A stretch of DNA of 64,000 bases from Microvirga zambiensis WSM3693 (GCF_016735695.1 NZ_JAERQD010000008.1:1-64000), one strand, 5' to 3'. Positions 28,502 through 38,247 are shown, counted from the stretch's first letter. The notes: generated by a model not told the origin, from the sequence alone. Made by a program: numbers and translations.

Positions 28502-29547
28502 ACGCGATCCGCCCCATCCGCACGCCGGCCGAGCTCGTCGAGGCCGGCCTCGTCGCCCCCGAAGAACTCGCCGGGATCGAGGCAGTCGCCGAGCGCTATG
28601 CCATGGCCATCACCCCGGCCATGGCTGCGCTGATCGACAAGGCGGACGCGAACGATCCCATCGCCCGCCAATTCGTGCCGGACGCGGCCGAGCTGACAAT
28701 CCGACCGGAGGAACGCGCCGATCCCATCGGCGATCTCGCGCACTCGCCGGTCGAGGGTATCGTCCACCGCTATCCGGACCGGGTTCTGCTCAAGGCCGTG
28801 CATGTCTGCCCGGTCTATTGCCGCTTCTGCTTCCGTCGCGAGATGGTGGGGCCGCAGGGGCTCGGCACCCTCTCTCCAGAAGCGATGGACAAGGCCTTCG
28901 CCTATATCGCGAGCCGTCCGGAGATCTGGGAAGTCATCCTCACGGGCGGCGATCCGCTGGTCCTCTCGCCCCGTCGCCTTACCGAGATCATGCAGCGGCT
29001 CTCCGCCATCGATCACGTGAAGATCGTCCGGTTCCACACCCGCGTTCCCGTGGTCGAGCCGGAGCGGGTCGACGCGAACCTGATCACGGCCCTCAAGGCG
29101 AGCGGCAAGACGGCTTATGTGGCGCTCCACGCCAATCATCCCCGCGAGCTGACGGCGGATGCCCGTGCAGCCTGCGCCCGGCTCGTCGATTCCGGCATCG
29201 TCATGATCAGCCAGTCGGTGCTCCTGAAGGGCGTCAACGACGATCCGGACATTCTCGCCGCGCTGATGCGCACCTTCGTCGAGACGCGCATCAAGCCGTA
29301 TTACCTCCACCATCCCGATCTCGCCCCCGGCACGAGCCATTTCCGCCTTTCGATCGAGGAAGGCCGCGCCCTCGTCGCGGGCCTGCGCGGGCGGATCTCG
29401 GGGCTCTGCCAGCCTGCCTATATCCTCGATATTCCCGGCGGGCATGGAAAGGCCGTGATCGGACCCGAGGCGATCCGTGAGACGGGCGGATGCTACACCG
29501 TGTCGGACTTCAAGGGTGGCGAGCACTCCTATCCTCCCTCGGAGTGA
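28498..29547 (+). CDS. epmB: EF-P beta-lysylation lysine 2,3-aminomutase
   Basis: A 349-residue radical-SAM enzyme converting (S)-alpha-lysine to (R)-beta-lysine for EpmA. The cluster-binding motif CPVYCRFCF (C-x3-C-x2-C) is near residue 103. The PLP lysine lies in the C-terminal run YILDIPGGHGKAVIGPE. The protein is shorter than catabolic lysine 2,3-aminomutase (about 415 residues), as expected for EpmB. It starts with GTG overlapping the epmA stop. EpmC, the hydroxylase, is not present in the window. Confidence 0.95.
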   Translation: MNAIRPIRTPAELVEAGLVAPEELAGIEAVAERYAMAITPAMAALIDKADANDPIARQFVPDAAELTIRPEERADPIGDLAHSPVEGIVHRYPDRVLLKAVHVCPVYCRFCFRREMVGPQGLGTLSPEAMDKAFAYIASRPEIWEVILTGGDPLVLSPRRLTEIMQRLSAIDHVKIVRFHTRVPVVEPERVDANLITALKASGKTAYVALHANHPRELTADARAACARLVDSGIVMISQSVLLKGVNDDPDILAALMRTFVETRIKPYYLHHPDLAPGTSHFRLSIEEGRALVAGLRGRISGLCQPAYILDIPGGHGKAVIGPEAIRETGGCYTVSDFKGGEHSYPPSE

Positions 29548-29924
29548 GGAGCCAAACGGGCAGCGGGGAACTAAGGTAGGATCGCGCCGGGTTGTGAGGC
29601 TCCTGACTTGCTCGGAAGTCTGGTTCATCGTTCGAATTAGAGTGCAGTTGCGTTCCTCCTCTTTGTGGCAAGAGATTAAAGATGGGGATGTGAGCGATCA
29701 CGGATGAAGGCGGTGCGCGGGCACACCTCTCCTTGAGGGAGAGGTCGCGCCGGAGGCGCGGGTGAGGGGTTACGCCCTCACCGGGTAGACCTGTACCCCC
29801 TCACCCTCGCTGCGCTCGACCTCTCCCCACCGGGGAGAGGTGGCGCCTGCGGCAGCCTCGGCGCCAAGGTTTGAATACTATCGCTGACACCCCTTACGGG
29901 TCGAACTTTGAGTGGAGCCTGACG
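29548..29924 (+). other. Intergenic region holding a family E palindromic repeat (29724-29842)
   Basis: The 377-base gap contains at 29724-29842 a repeat with outer arms CACCTCTCC and GGAGAGGTG and inner CGCGCCGGAGGCGCG and CCCTCACC/GGTGAGGG pairs. The first part (29548-29700) is of lower GC content (for example TTCGTTCGAATTAGAGTGCAG) and shows no convincing gene. GGAG eight bases before 29925 is the ribosome binding site of the next gene. Confidence 0.65.
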
Positions 29925-30293
29925 ATGGCGAAGGATGCTGTTGGACCCGGCGGGAGCGACGCGGACAAGCGCATAGATTCCACGTTCCGCAATGGCTCCA
30001 TCACCGCCATCGGCGTCGTCGTCGGCTTCTCCCTCGGCTTCCTCAGCCGCTGGTCAGCCCTGCCCGGGGAATGGAGCGCAACCGATCTCATCTCGGTCGC
30101 CCTGATCACCGTCGGCCTCGGCCTGCAGGTCAAGTCGCTCGCGGACCTGCTGCTCGTCACATCCCTTGAGCTCAAGCGCTACAACCGCTCGATCCGGTAT
30201 TTCCTGACCGGCCTGACCCTCGTCGCACTCGGGGTCATCTTCGCGGTCTTCGCCGACCTGATGGGCTATGACGGCATCGTGCTGCAGGGGTAG
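29925..30293 (+). CDS. Small membrane protein, three helices, unknown function
   Basis: A 122-residue protein. After a hydrophilic start (MAKDAVGPGGSDADKRID) it shows three hydrophobic segments at about residues 24-45, 52-75 and 93-116, with a basic KRYNRS turn before the last. I recognise no named family. The start at 29925 has a GGAG site; an upstream TTG-initiated extension to 29871 is possible but adds an unlikely hydrophilic leader. It is convergent with arfB, whose stop lies three bases beyond. Confidence 0.65.
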   Translation: MAKDAVGPGGSDADKRIDSTFRNGSITAIGVVVGFSLGFLSRWSALPGEWSATDLISVALITVGLGLQVKSLADLLLVTSLELKRYNRSIRYFLTGLTLVALGVIFAVFADLMGYDGIVLQG

Positions 30294-30295
30294 GT

Positions 30296-30718
30296 TCAAT
30301 CGTATCCGGGCTTGCCGCTGCGGCCCTTCTTGATCTCGGCGCGGCGCCCCTTTGCCTCCAGCCGGCGCTTCTTCGAGGCGAGGGTCGGCCGCGTGGGTCG
30401 GCGGGGCTTCGGCCGCTCGGTCGCCTGCCGGATCAGCTCGACGAGACGTGCCACGGCATCCTCGCGGTTGCGCTCCTGCATGCGGAAACGCTGGGCGGTG
30501 ATGACCAGCACGCCGTCATTGGTAAGCCTTTTGCCGGCGAGCCTTTCGAGCTTGTCCTTTACGTAATCCGGCAGAGACGGCGAATTGCGCACGTCGAAGC
30601 GCAGCTGGACCGCAGTTTCGACCTTGTTGACGTTCTGACCGCCGGGACCGGACGCGCGGATGAAGCTCTCCTGAAGCTCCGCTTCGTCGATCGCGATGGA
30701 GTTGGTGACCTGGATCAT
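30296..30718 (-). CDS. arfB: Alternative ribosome-rescue factor / peptidyl-tRNA hydrolase ArfB
   Basis: A 140-residue protein that frees ribosomes stalled on non-stop messages. The catalytic GGQ lies in ASGPGGQNVNKVETAVQLRFD (about residues 21-35), close to the N-terminus as in ArfB/YaeJ/ICT1. The C-terminal tail is strongly basic (KKRRLEAKGRRAEIKKGR), as needed to enter the empty mRNA channel. The length matches the family. Start 30718 has GAGG four to seven bases upstream. Known in alphaproteobacteria as a backup to tmRNA. Confidence 0.95.
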   Translation of the reverse strand: MIQVTNSIAIDEAELQESFIRASGPGGQNVNKVETAVQLRFDVRNSPSLPDYVKDKLERLAGKRLTNDGVLVITAQRFRMQERNREDAVARLVELIRQATERPKPRRPTRPTLASKKRRLEAKGRRAEIKKGRSGKPGYD

Positions 30719-30849
30719 GGGGCCTCGGGGGACGGAACAGAACAAGTGGAGCAGGCGAACAGAATTCCAATGCAAGCTTAACCGGCGCTTGTCGAGCACC
30801 CCGATCCATCCTAAGCGATCGATACGACCTTCCCCCTGACCGGCTCTTC

Positions 30850-31776
30850 ATGTCCGCCATCTTCGCCAGCCTGATCCCGACCTTCCTGATCATCGCCACC
30901 GGCTGGCTCTGCCGCGCCACGAAATTCGTGAGCGAGCCGCAATGGGCGGGGCTGGAGCGCGTCACCTACGTGATCTTCTTTCCGGCCCTGATCATCGACA
31001 CCCTGTCGCGCGCCGACCTCTCGTCCGTGCCGGTGCTCGGCGTCGGCGGCGCGCTGGTCGGCTCGATCCTGACCATGGCGGTTCTGGTGCTGGCGATGAG
31101 GCCGGTCCTGGAGCGGCAGTTCGGCATCGACGGTCCGAGCTTCACCTCGATCTTTCAGGGCGCGACGCGCTGGAACACCTTCGTCGGCCTCGCGGTCGCG
31201 GGCAGCCTGTTCGGGCAGCGCGGCATCGCCCTGATCGCGGTCGCCATCGCCGCCATGGTGCCGCTTCTCAACCTTCTCGCCTTCTACGTCTTCATCCGCT
31301 TCGCCGGCCAGCCGCAGCGCAGCCCCTGGGACATCCTGCGCTCCTTCATCGCCAATCCGTTCATCTGGTCCTGCGCCATCGGGCTTGCCCTCAACCTGCT
31401 GATGCCGCCGCTGCCGAAGCCGATTGCCGGATACATCGACGTCATGGGACGGGCAGCACTCGCATCGGGCCTGCTGATCGTCGGCGCGGGCCTCGACATC
31501 CGCAGGCTCGCAAGCCCCGGCCTGCCGCATGCCCTGGCGGCCGTCCTGAAGCTCGTGCTCATGCCGGTCATGGCGGTCACCCTGGCTCGCCTCATCGGCG
31601 TGACCGGCGACGATCTCGTGGTCACGGTCGTCGCCGCATCGGTGCCCTCGGCCAGTGCGGCCTATGTGCTCGCCCGGCAGATGGGCGGCAATGCCGGGCT
31701 CATGGCGGAGATCCTGACCCTACAGACGCTGATCGCCCTGATCTCGATGCCTGTGCTCATCTCCCTTCTGAGTTGA
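30850..31776 (+). CDS. AEC-family (auxin efflux carrier type) transporter
   Basis: A 308-residue protein with about ten membrane helices in two five-helix halves. It begins MSAIFASLIPTFLIIATGWLC and has a central hydrophilic region near residue 160, as in AEC/malonate-type carriers. The second half contains LPKPIAGYIDVMGRAALASGLLIVGAGLD, a typical pattern. Bacterial members move small organic acids or amino-acid derivatives. It is divergent from arfB with a 131-base gap. The substrate is unknown. Confidence 0.85.
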   Translation: MSAIFASLIPTFLIIATGWLCRATKFVSEPQWAGLERVTYVIFFPALIIDTLSRADLSSVPVLGVGGALVGSILTMAVLVLAMRPVLERQFGIDGPSFTSIFQGATRWNTFVGLAVAGSLFGQRGIALIAVAIAAMVPLLNLLAFYVFIRFAGQPQRSPWDILRSFIANPFIWSCAIGLALNLLMPPLPKPIAGYIDVMGRAALASGLLIVGAGLDIRRLASPGLPHALAAVLKLVLMPVMAVTLARLIGVTGDDLVVTVVAASVPSASAAYVLARQMGGNAGLMAEILTLQTLIALISMPVLISLLS

Positions 31777-31884
31777 CGGGCGCAAAATCATTTTCAATTT
31801 ATAGTAGTGTTGAATCTGCTTGTTTTATTTTTGGTTGTATAGCTATCTAGGGGAATTGCAACAAAGAGACAGCGTCGCCCCTCG
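31777..31884 (+). promoter_or_regulatory. AT-rich intergenic segment, possible promoter
   Basis: This gap is notably AT-rich (TTTTCAATTTATAGTAG, TTGTTTTATTTTTGG). TTGTTT followed after 17 bases by CTATCT near 31820-31848 is a fair match to a sigma70-type promoter for the following small gene. The match is only partial. Confidence 0.35.
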
Positions 31885-32127
31885 ATGACGAAAGCCCCGC
31901 GCCAATCCCTGAAAGTTCAGACGCCCCAGGAGCCACGGGCGGTGAAGGACGCGGGCCTGCCCCGAAACGCGATGTCGCCGGCGGAGACGGCGCAATATGT
32001 TGCGGAATTCTCGGCGGAACTCGCTTTCCTCGCCCGCCACGCGAAGCTCGACCTTCTGGCCTATCTTCTCGACATGGCCCGCCTCGAAGCGATCCGGGTC
32101 GTTCAGTCGAGCGGGAAAGACGGCTGA
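31885..32127 (+). CDS. Small conserved-type cytosolic protein, unknown function
   Basis: An 80-residue protein. The first 30 residues are polar, and residues of about 31-76 form a likely helical unit (SPAETAQYVAEFSAELAFLARHAKLDLLAYLLDMARLEA). Short proteins with this alanine- and leucine-rich helical end and the DLLAYLLDMARLEA run are familiar from Hyphomicrobiales, but no function is known to me. It has no cysteine or membrane segment. It is convergent with dprA, six bases apart. Confidence 0.65.
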   Translation: MTKAPRQSLKVQTPQEPRAVKDAGLPRNAMSPAETAQYVAEFSAELAFLARHAKLDLLAYLLDMARLEAIRVVQSSGKDG

Positions 32128-32133
32128 GGCTGC

Positions 32134-33315
32134 TCAGCCTACCACGATCAGCGAGACCGCGTTGCCGCCATGGCGCTCGAGGCGCCCGGCGATCTCGAGC
32201 TCCAGCAACGCCATCTGCACGCTGCGGATCGGAAGACCCGATTGCCGGACCAGATCGTCGATGGCGACAGGCGAGGGTCCAAGGAAGGCCGTGAGATCGG
32301 ATGCGCCCGAAATCTCGTCACTTCCGTCGTCGGGCATCACCGGCCGCACCGGGGCTCGAAGAATGTCCGGCAGGTCGAGCTCGTCCCAGAGCTCCTCGGA
32401 GTCGAGCGCATGATGCGGCTCCTCGGCCTGCCGATCCAGGCGCGGGCCGGCGGCGATCAGGGGTTCGAGCACGGTCGTGACATGCTCGATGCCGGCGCAG
32501 AGCGTGGCGCCGTCACGAATGAGATCGTTGGTGCCTTCGGCGCGCGGATCGAGCGGCGAGCCGGGGACGGCAAAAACCTCCCGTCCCTGCTCCAGGGCAA
32601 AACGCGCGGTGATGAGAGATCCGGAGCGCCGTGCAGCCTCGACGACGACGACGCCGTAGGAGAGACCTGAAACGATCCTGTTCCGGCGCGGAAAATCCCG
32701 CCCCCTTGGCTCCCAGCCCATGGGCATCTCGGAGATCACCGCCCCGCCCTGCTCGACGATGGCGTTGAGCAGCGGCTCGTTCTGAGCGGGGTAGATCCGG
32801 TCATGGCCACCGGCAAGGACCGCAACGGTGCCGGTTTCGAGCGTTGCTTTGTGCGCCCTGGTGTCGATGCCGCGCGCCAGCCCGGACACCACCGCATAGC
32901 CGGCCTCGCCCAGCTGCCGCGCGAGGCGTTCGGCAAAGGTCAGGCCGGCGGCGGAGGCGTTGCGCGATCCGACGATGGCGACGGAGGGTTTCGCCAGCAC
33001 CTCGGCATTGCCGCGAAGCGCGATCAGCGGCGGCGCCGTGTCGATGGCCTGCAGGGTCTTCGGATAATCCGGCTCGCCCATGGCGACGAAGCGCACGCCG
33101 AGACGAAAGGCGGCGGCCATTTCCTTCTCGGCCTCCGCCCGGCTGCAGACCTTCAGCAGCAGGCGTCCGCCGCGGCGGGCAAGCTCCGGCAGGGCGTCCA
33201 CGGCCGGGCCGGCGCCGCCATACTGATTGACCAGGGCGCGGAAGGTCCTCGGTCCCACATTCTCTGAACGGATGAGGCGGAGCCAGTCGAGACGCTGCTC
33301 ATCCGTCAGGATCAT
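32134..33315 (-). CDS. dprA: DNA-processing protein DprA
   Basis: A 393-residue DprA. Residues 1-60 form a SAM/HhH-like lead domain ([12 protein letters not shown]). The Rossmann domain follows, with [42 protein letters not shown] and [13 protein letters not shown]-terminal winged helix (about residues 330-393) is present, as in many alphaproteobacteria. DprA loads RecA on incoming single strands during transformation. It starts three bases after the plsY stop, so it is the last gene of pyrB-pyrC-plsY-dprA. Confidence 0.96.
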   Translation of the reverse strand: MILTDEQRLDWLRLIRSENVGPRTFRALVNQYGGAGPAVDALPELARRGGRLLLKVCSRAEAEKEMAAAFRLGVRFVAMGEPDYPKTLQAIDTAPPLIALRGNAEVLAKPSVAIVGSRNASAAGLTFAERLARQLGEAGYAVVSGLARGIDTRAHKATLETGTVAVLAGGHDRIYPAQNEPLLNAIVEQGGAVISEMPMGWEPRGRDFPRRNRIVSGLSYGVVVVEAARRSGSLITARFALEQGREVFAVPGSPLDPRAEGTNDLIRDGATLCAGIEHVTTVLEPLIAAGPRLDRQAEEPHHALDSEELWDELDLPDILRAPVRPVMPDDGSDEISGASDLTAFLGPSPVAIDDLVRQSGLPIRSVQMALLELEIAGRLERHGGNAVSLIVVG

Positions 33316-33318
33316 GGA

Positions 33319-33921
33319 TTATCCCTTCTGGCCGATCTTGCCCTCGGTCCCGGCAAGAAGGCGGCTGATGTTCTGGCTGTGCTTCCACCAGAGCAGCGCC
33401 GCAAGGATGATGGCGAGGCCCGCCATGCCCGGCTCGCCCAGAAGCCAGAGGACGATTGGCGTCGCGGCACTCGCGACCAGGGAGGACAGCGAGGAATATT
33501 TGAAGGCGAAGGCGACAGCGAGCCAGATCACGCAGCAGATCAGGGCCGCCAGCGGCTCGAGGCCGATCAGCACGCCGATGAAGGTGGCGACGCCCTTGCC
33601 GCCCTTGAACCCGAGCCAGACCGGGAAAAGGTGGCCGAGAAAGGCACCGAGGCCGGCCACGATGGCGAATTGAGGCCCCCACAGACCGGCGATCAGCACG
33701 GGGATCGTCCCCTTGAGGGCATCGGCCACCAGGGTCGCGGCCGCCAGGCCTTTACGCCCCGTGCGCAGCACGTTGGTGGCGCCGATATTGCCCGAGCCGA
33801 TCTTGCGCACATCGCCTAAGCCCGCCATGCGGGTGAAGATCAGGCCGAAGGGGATCGAGCCCAGGAGATAGCCGAAAACGAGCGCGGCCAGCATATGCAG
33901 GAGATTGACTTCGTCGGACAT
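33319..33921 (-). CDS. plsY: Glycerol-3-phosphate acyltransferase PlsY
   Basis: A 200-residue inner-membrane enzyme that acylates glycerol-3-phosphate from acyl-phosphate, the first step of phospholipid synthesis with PlsX. Five membrane helices and the three conserved loops are visible: [24 protein letters not shown] and [14 protein letters not shown]. The length is standard. It lies ten bases after pyrC and three before dprA, within one leftward operon. Confidence 0.96.
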   Translation of the reverse strand: MSDEVNLLHMLAALVFGYLLGSIPFGLIFTRMAGLGDVRKIGSGNIGATNVLRTGRKGLAAATLVADALKGTIPVLIAGLWGPQFAIVAGLGAFLGHLFPVWLGFKGGKGVATFIGVLIGLEPLAALICCVIWLAVAFAFKYSSLSSLVASAATPIVLWLLGEPGMAGLAIILAALLWWKHSQNISRLLAGTEGKIGQKG

Positions 33922-33931
33922 TGATTTCTCG

Positions 33932-35224
33932 TTACATCGTATCGCGCTGAAAGACCACCCTGCCCGCCACCATCGTCAGCATGACCTGCCCTTGCAGGCG
34001 GGCCTCGTCGAAGGGGGAGTTCTTGGACAGGGACCTGAGATCGCGCTTGTCGAGCACGTAAGGAGCGTCGGGATCGAAGACGATAAGATCGGCCGGGGCG
34101 CCGACGCTCAGCTTTCCGCCCGGAAGCCCGAGAATCTCGGCCGGCCGCGTGGACAGGGCATTGAGGAGTCGCGGCAGGGAGATGCGCTCCTCGTGAACGA
34201 GGCGCAGGGCCGCCGAGAGCAACGTCTCGAGCCCGACGGCACCGTTGGCGGCCTCGGCGAAGGGCAGACGCTTGTTCTCAACATCCTGTGGATTGTGATC
34301 GGAGACGATCACGTCGATGGTGCCGTCGACCAGCGCCTCGATCATCGCCTGCCGGTCGTCCTCGTGGCGCAAGGGCGGCGAGAGCTTCAGGAAGGTGCGG
34401 TAATCGCCGATGTCGTTCTCGTTGAGCGACAGGTGATTGATGGAGACGCCGCAGGTGACCGGCAGCCCTAGTCCCTTGGCGGCACGCACGATCTCCGCCG
34501 AATCGGCGCAAGAAATCATGGCGGCGTGATAGCGCCCGCCGGTGAGCCGCACGAGGCGCATGTCGCGCTCCAGCATCACGGTCTCGGCCTCGCGCGGGAT
34601 GCCGGGCAGCCCGAGCCGCGAGGCGAACTCGCCCTCGTTCATCACGCCCTGCCCGACGAGGTCGGGATCCTCCACATGGTGGACGATCAGCGCATCGAAA
34701 TCGCGGGCATAGGTGAGTGCCCGGCGCATCACCTGCGCATTCGTCACCGAGCGCGCGCCATCCGTGAACGCGATGGCGCCGGCCTCCTTGAGCCGGCCGA
34801 TCTCGGCCATCTCCTGGCCTTCCAGCCCCTTGGTCAGGGCGGCGGCCGGGCGGATGTTGACGATCGAGGTATCGCGGGCGCGGCGCACGATGAAGTCGAT
34901 CACAGCCGGATCGTCGAGCGCGGGGCTGGTATCGGGCATCGAGACCACGGTCGTCACGCCGCCGGCCGCAGCCGCCTCGCCGGCGCTCTTGAGCGTCTCG
35001 CGATAGGGCCCGCCCGGCTCGCCGATGAAGGCGCGCATGTCGATGAGGCCGGGGCTCAGCACCTGCCCGCCGCAATCGATCACCTGCGCGTCGGCGGCCT
35101 GCGTGAGCTGCGGCCCGACCGCTGCGATCACGCCATCGCGCACCAGCACCCCGCCGCGCTCCTCGCGGCCGCTGGCGGGGTCGATGAGGCGGGCGTTCTT
35201 GAAGAGGATGGGTTGGTTGCTCAT
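33932..35224 (-). CDS. pyrC: Dihydroorotase-like protein lacking the HxH metal motif (PyrC'/PyrX type)
   Basis: A 430-residue amidohydrolase fold protein next to pyrB. The overall pattern is dihydroorotase ([44 protein letters not shown]). However, the catalytic HxH that should follow DM is replaced by Arg64-Ala-Phe66, the usual TPHHL is SINHL, and the usual TDHAPH is SDHNPQ. By analogy with pseudomonad PyrC', it is probably a non-catalytic subunit that supports aspartate transcarbamoylase, and a true dihydroorotase should be encoded elsewhere. Start 35224 lies eight bases after the pyrB stop. The frame is open further upstream inside pyrB but that part is not the protein. Confidence 0.9.
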   Translation of the reverse strand: MSNQPILFKNARLIDPASGREERGGVLVRDGVIAAVGPQLTQAADAQVIDCGGQVLSPGLIDMRAFIGEPGGPYRETLKSAGEAAAAGGVTTVVSMPDTSPALDDPAVIDFIVRRARDTSIVNIRPAAALTKGLEGQEMAEIGRLKEAGAIAFTDGARSVTNAQVMRRALTYARDFDALIVHHVEDPDLVGQGVMNEGEFASRLGLPGIPREAETVMLERDMRLVRLTGGRYHAAMISCADSAEIVRAAKGLGLPVTCGVSINHLSLNENDIGDYRTFLKLSPPLRHEDDRQAMIEALVDGTIDVIVSDHNPQDVENKRLPFAEAANGAVGLETLLSAALRLVHEERISLPRLLNALSTRPAEILGLPGGKLSVGAPADLIVFDPDAPYVLDKRDLRSLSKNSPFDEARLQGQVMLTMVAGRVVFQRDTM

Positions 35225-35232
35225 GACGCCTC

Positions 35233-36180
35233 TCACCTGTTCGGCAGATGGCTCGCCAGAGCCTCCAGCACCGCCATGCGCACGGCGACGCCCATTTCGA
35301 CCTGTTCGCGGATGAGCGATTGCGCACCGTCGGCGACGTCGGATGAAATCTCGACGCCGCGGTTCATCGGCCCCGGATGCATCACGAGCGCATCGGGCTT
35401 GGCGAAGGCGAGCTTTTCCTGGTCGAGGCCGTAGAAGCGGAAATACTCCTTCACGGAGGGCACGAAGGACCCGTTCATGCGCTCGCGCTGCAGGCGCAGC
35501 ATCATGACGATGTCCGCGTCCTTCAAGCCCTCCTTCATGCTCGTAAAGGTCTCGAAGCCGAGGCGCGCGATGCCGGGCGGCAACAGGGTGGAGGGTGCCA
35601 CGAGCCGCACCCGCGCGCCCATGGCCGCGAGCAGAATCATGTTGGAGCGCGCCACGCGCGAATGCAGGATGTCGCCGCAGATCGCGACGGTGAGGCCTTC
35701 GATGCGGCCCTTGTTGCGGCGGATGGTGAGCGCATCGAGGAGCGCCTGGGTCGGATGCTCGTGCGCGCCGTCGCCGGCATTGACCACCGAGCAATCGACC
35801 TTCTGCGCGAGCAGATGCACCGCGCCGGCCGAATGATGGCGCACGACGATGATATCCGGCCGCATGGCGTTCAGCGTCACCGCCGTGTCGATCAGCGTCT
35901 CGCCCTTCTTCACCGAGGACGAGCCGACCTGCATGTTCATCACGTCGGCGCCAAGGCGCTTGCCGGCGATCTCGAAGGAGGATTGCGTGCGGGTGGAGGC
36001 TTCGAAGAAGAGGTTGATCTGGGTCCGGCCCCGGAGGGTCGACTTTCTCTTCTCGATCTGCCGGCTCACCTCGACTTGGCTGTCGGCGAGGTCGAGAAGC
36101 GCCTGAATGTCCAGGGGAGACAGCCCCTCGATGCCGAGGAGATGCCGGTGCGGAAAAACGGATCGGGGGGCGTCAATCAT
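35233..36180 (-). CDS. pyrB: Aspartate carbamoyltransferase catalytic subunit
   Basis: A 315-residue enzyme joining carbamoyl phosphate and aspartate, the first committed pyrimidine step. The carbamoyl-phosphate loop [13 protein letters not shown], the lysine in SSVKKGET and [12 protein letters not shown] are present. The C-terminal aspartate domain has [10 protein letters not shown]. No regulatory subunit pyrI is adjacent, which is usual in this group, where the complex forms with the DHOase-like partner. It is the first gene of the leftward pyrB-pyrC-plsY-dprA operon. Confidence 0.97.
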   Translation of the reverse strand: MIDAPRSVFPHRHLLGIEGLSPLDIQALLDLADSQVEVSRQIEKRKSTLRGRTQINLFFEASTRTQSSFEIAGKRLGADVMNMQVGSSSVKKGETLIDTAVTLNAMRPDIIVVRHHSAGAVHLLAQKVDCSVVNAGDGAHEHPTQALLDALTIRRNKGRIEGLTVAICGDILHSRVARSNMILLAAMGARVRLVAPSTLLPPGIARLGFETFTSMKEGLKDADIVMMLRLQRERMNGSFVPSVKEYFRFYGLDQEKLAFAKPDALVMHPGPMNRGVEISSDVADGAQSLIREQVEMGVAVRMAVLEALASHLPNR

Positions 36181-36243
36181 CTTAAAGCGATGGCTATAGG
36201 CGGTCTGGGAAATCGCGGCAAGCCGAGTTTCTCGGCCACTTTC

Positions 36244-36434
36244 TTCCCTCCCCCTTGCGGGGAGGGATCGAGGGTGGGGGTCGAAAAGTCGAAACTCGGA
36301 GTGTCATCGATAAAGCATCGCGACTGCTACCGTCTCACCTCTCCCCGGCGGGGAGAGGTGAGTTGCGCCTCGTTCGGAAGCCTCGTACCTCGCTGCACCC
36401 CCACCCCTACCCCTCCCCGCAAGGGGGAGGGAAT
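36244..36434. repeat. Nested palindromic repeat, family D with a family E core
   Basis: Outer arms are CCCTCCCCCTTGCGGGG and CCCCGCAAGGGGGAGGG. A central hairpin CACCTCTCCCC...GGGGAGAGGTG sits between them, the same core as the repeat at 29724. A copy of the outer type lies at 50934-51041. The element fills most of the 294-base divergent gap between pyrB and the acyl-CoA dehydrogenase gene, so promoters must lie close to or inside it. Confidence 0.75.
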
Positions 36435-36474
36435 CCTATTTCCGATGGAGGACCGCACCGACGAGGATCGCGCC

Positions 36475-38109
36475 ATGTCGCCGAGCCATGACACGCACGA
36501 GGTCTTCAACCAGACGCCGCCGCTCGGTGACGTGAACCTCGTCGCGACCAACCAGCCGCTGCTGGACGCGCTGAAAGCCGGCGGCGGCGATCCGGAGGCG
36601 GAGGGGCTGATCGCCTTCGGCGCGGCCTGGGGATCGGCGGAGCGGCTCGATATCGGCCGGCTCGCCAACGAGAACCCGCCGAAGCTGCGCACCCACGATG
36701 CGCGCGGATACCGGATCGACGCGGTTGAGTTCCACCCCTCCTATCACGTGCTCATGCGGGCGAGCATGGAAGACGGCTTGCATGCCTCGACCTGGGACGA
36801 GCCGGCAACCGGCCATGCCCATCTCGCGCGGGCGGCGCGGCTCTACACGGCGTCCGGCGTCGAAAGCGGCCATGTCTGCCCGATCACCATGACCCATGCC
36901 TCGGTGGCGGCCCTCGCAGCCGCTCCGAACCGTCTCGCTGAATGGCTGCCGAAGATCCGGTCGCGGGAATACGATTCGCGCTTCATCCCGTTCTGGGAGA
37001 AAACGGCCGTCACCCTCGGCATGGGGATGACGGAGAAGCAGGGCGGCACGGATGTCCGCGCCAACACCACGCGGGCGGTCCCGAAGGCGGGGGACGAATA
37101 TGCGCTGACCGGGCACAAATGGTTCATGTCGGCCCCGATGTGCGATGCCTTCCTCGTGCTCGCCCAGGCGCCCGGCGGGCTAACCTGCTTCCTCCTGCCC
37201 CGCTTCCGCCCTGAGGGTGTGCTGAACGCCCTTCGCCTGCAAAGGCTCAAGGACAAGCTCGGCAACCGCTCGAACGCCTCCTCCGAGGTCGAGTTCGAGG
37301 ATGCCTTCGCCTGGAGGATCGGCGAGGAAGGCCGTGGGATACGCACCATCATCGAGATGGTGCAGCTGACCCGCCTCGATTGCGCGGTCGCTTCCGCGGG
37401 CCTGATCCGGATGGGGCTGGCGCTTAGCCTGCACCATGCCCGGCACCGCAGCGTGTTTCAGAAGAAGCTGATCGACCAGCCCGCCATGCGGGTGGTCCTG
37501 GCGGATCTCGCCCTGGAGAGCGAAGCCATGACGGCGCTCGCCCTTCGGGCTGCCCATAGCTTCGACCAGCAGGCCGACACCCACGAGGCCGCCTATGCCC
37601 GGCTCGTCACGCCCGCCGCCAAGTTCGGCATCTGCAAGGCGGCGCCGCGCCTCCTCTACGAGGGCATGGAGTGCCTCGGCGGCAATGGCTATGTGGAAGA
37701 AAGCGCCCTGCCCCGGCTCTACCGCGAGGCCCCGGTCAACGCGATCTGGGAGGGCTCGGGCAACGTGATCGCCCTCGACATCCTGCGCGCCGAGACGCGC
37801 GAGCCGGAGGTGGCGGCCTCGGTGCTGGAGCGCCTCATGGCGGATGTCCGGGACCTGCCGGGCGCATCCGATGCGGCCCGGGACATCGTCATGGCGCTTC
37901 ACTCGCCGGAGGCCGAGGCGCGGGCGCGTTTCATCGCGGAAAGGCTTTTCGCCCTGGCCGCCACGGCGGCTCTCGCCCGCTCCGGCCCGGCCGAGATTGC
38001 CGAGGCCTACGCCCTGACCCGGCTCGCCACCCCCTCCCGGATGGCCGGGGCCAACGATCTCGGGGAGGCCGTGAATCCCTTGCTGGAGCGCGCCTTCGTG
38101 GCCATATAG
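36475..38109 (+). CDS. Acyl-CoA dehydrogenase family protein, AidB-like
   Basis: A 544-residue flavoprotein. It begins THEVFNQTPPLGDVNL, the typical AidB N-terminus, then has GMGMTEKQGGTDVRANTT in the FAD/substrate domain, the middle sheet LTGHKWFMSAPMCDAFLVLA and the C-terminal helix bundle with ECLGGNGYVEES and REAPVNAIWEGSGNV. AidB of E. coli is part of the adaptive response to alkylation damage; the longer tail after the core domain supports this subfamily over isovaleryl-CoA dehydrogenase. The start at 36475 has GAGGA seven bases upstream; ATG 36445 is possible. No Ada regulator is near. Confidence 0.88.
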   Translation: MSPSHDTHEVFNQTPPLGDVNLVATNQPLLDALKAGGGDPEAEGLIAFGAAWGSAERLDIGRLANENPPKLRTHDARGYRIDAVEFHPSYHVLMRASMEDGLHASTWDEPATGHAHLARAARLYTASGVESGHVCPITMTHASVAALAAAPNRLAEWLPKIRSREYDSRFIPFWEKTAVTLGMGMTEKQGGTDVRANTTRAVPKAGDEYALTGHKWFMSAPMCDAFLVLAQAPGGLTCFLLPRFRPEGVLNALRLQRLKDKLGNRSNASSEVEFEDAFAWRIGEEGRGIRTIIEMVQLTRLDCAVASAGLIRMGLALSLHHARHRSVFQKKLIDQPAMRVVLADLALESEAMTALALRAAHSFDQQADTHEAAYARLVTPAAKFGICKAAPRLLYEGMECLGGNGYVEESALPRLYREAPVNAIWEGSGNVIALDILRAETREPEVAASVLERLMADVRDLPGASDAARDIVMALHSPEAEARARFIAERLFALAATAALARSGPAEIAEAYALTRLATPSRMAGANDLGEAVNPLLERAFVAI

Positions 38110-38247
38110 CAAAAGGCCGGATAAGTCCGATTTGACTTGTCGCCAATCATCAACCACTTATTCCCGCCCTGCGGCGGTCTGGGACCAATCGCCGCCTTCG
38201 CCCTGGCAACGGGGCGTTCGCCTGTCCCCGCTTTTAGGAAGTCGTTC

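Noticed and set aside
33932-35794. A 620-codon PyrC frame
   Set aside because: The upstream 190 codons overlap pyrB in another frame and are Arg/Ala-rich shadow sequence; PyrC starts at 35224.
35377-38109. A 910-codon frame leading into the acyl-CoA dehydrogenase
   Set aside because: Its first 365 codons are antisense to pyrB and cross a palindromic repeat; the AidB-type N-terminus begins at 36475.
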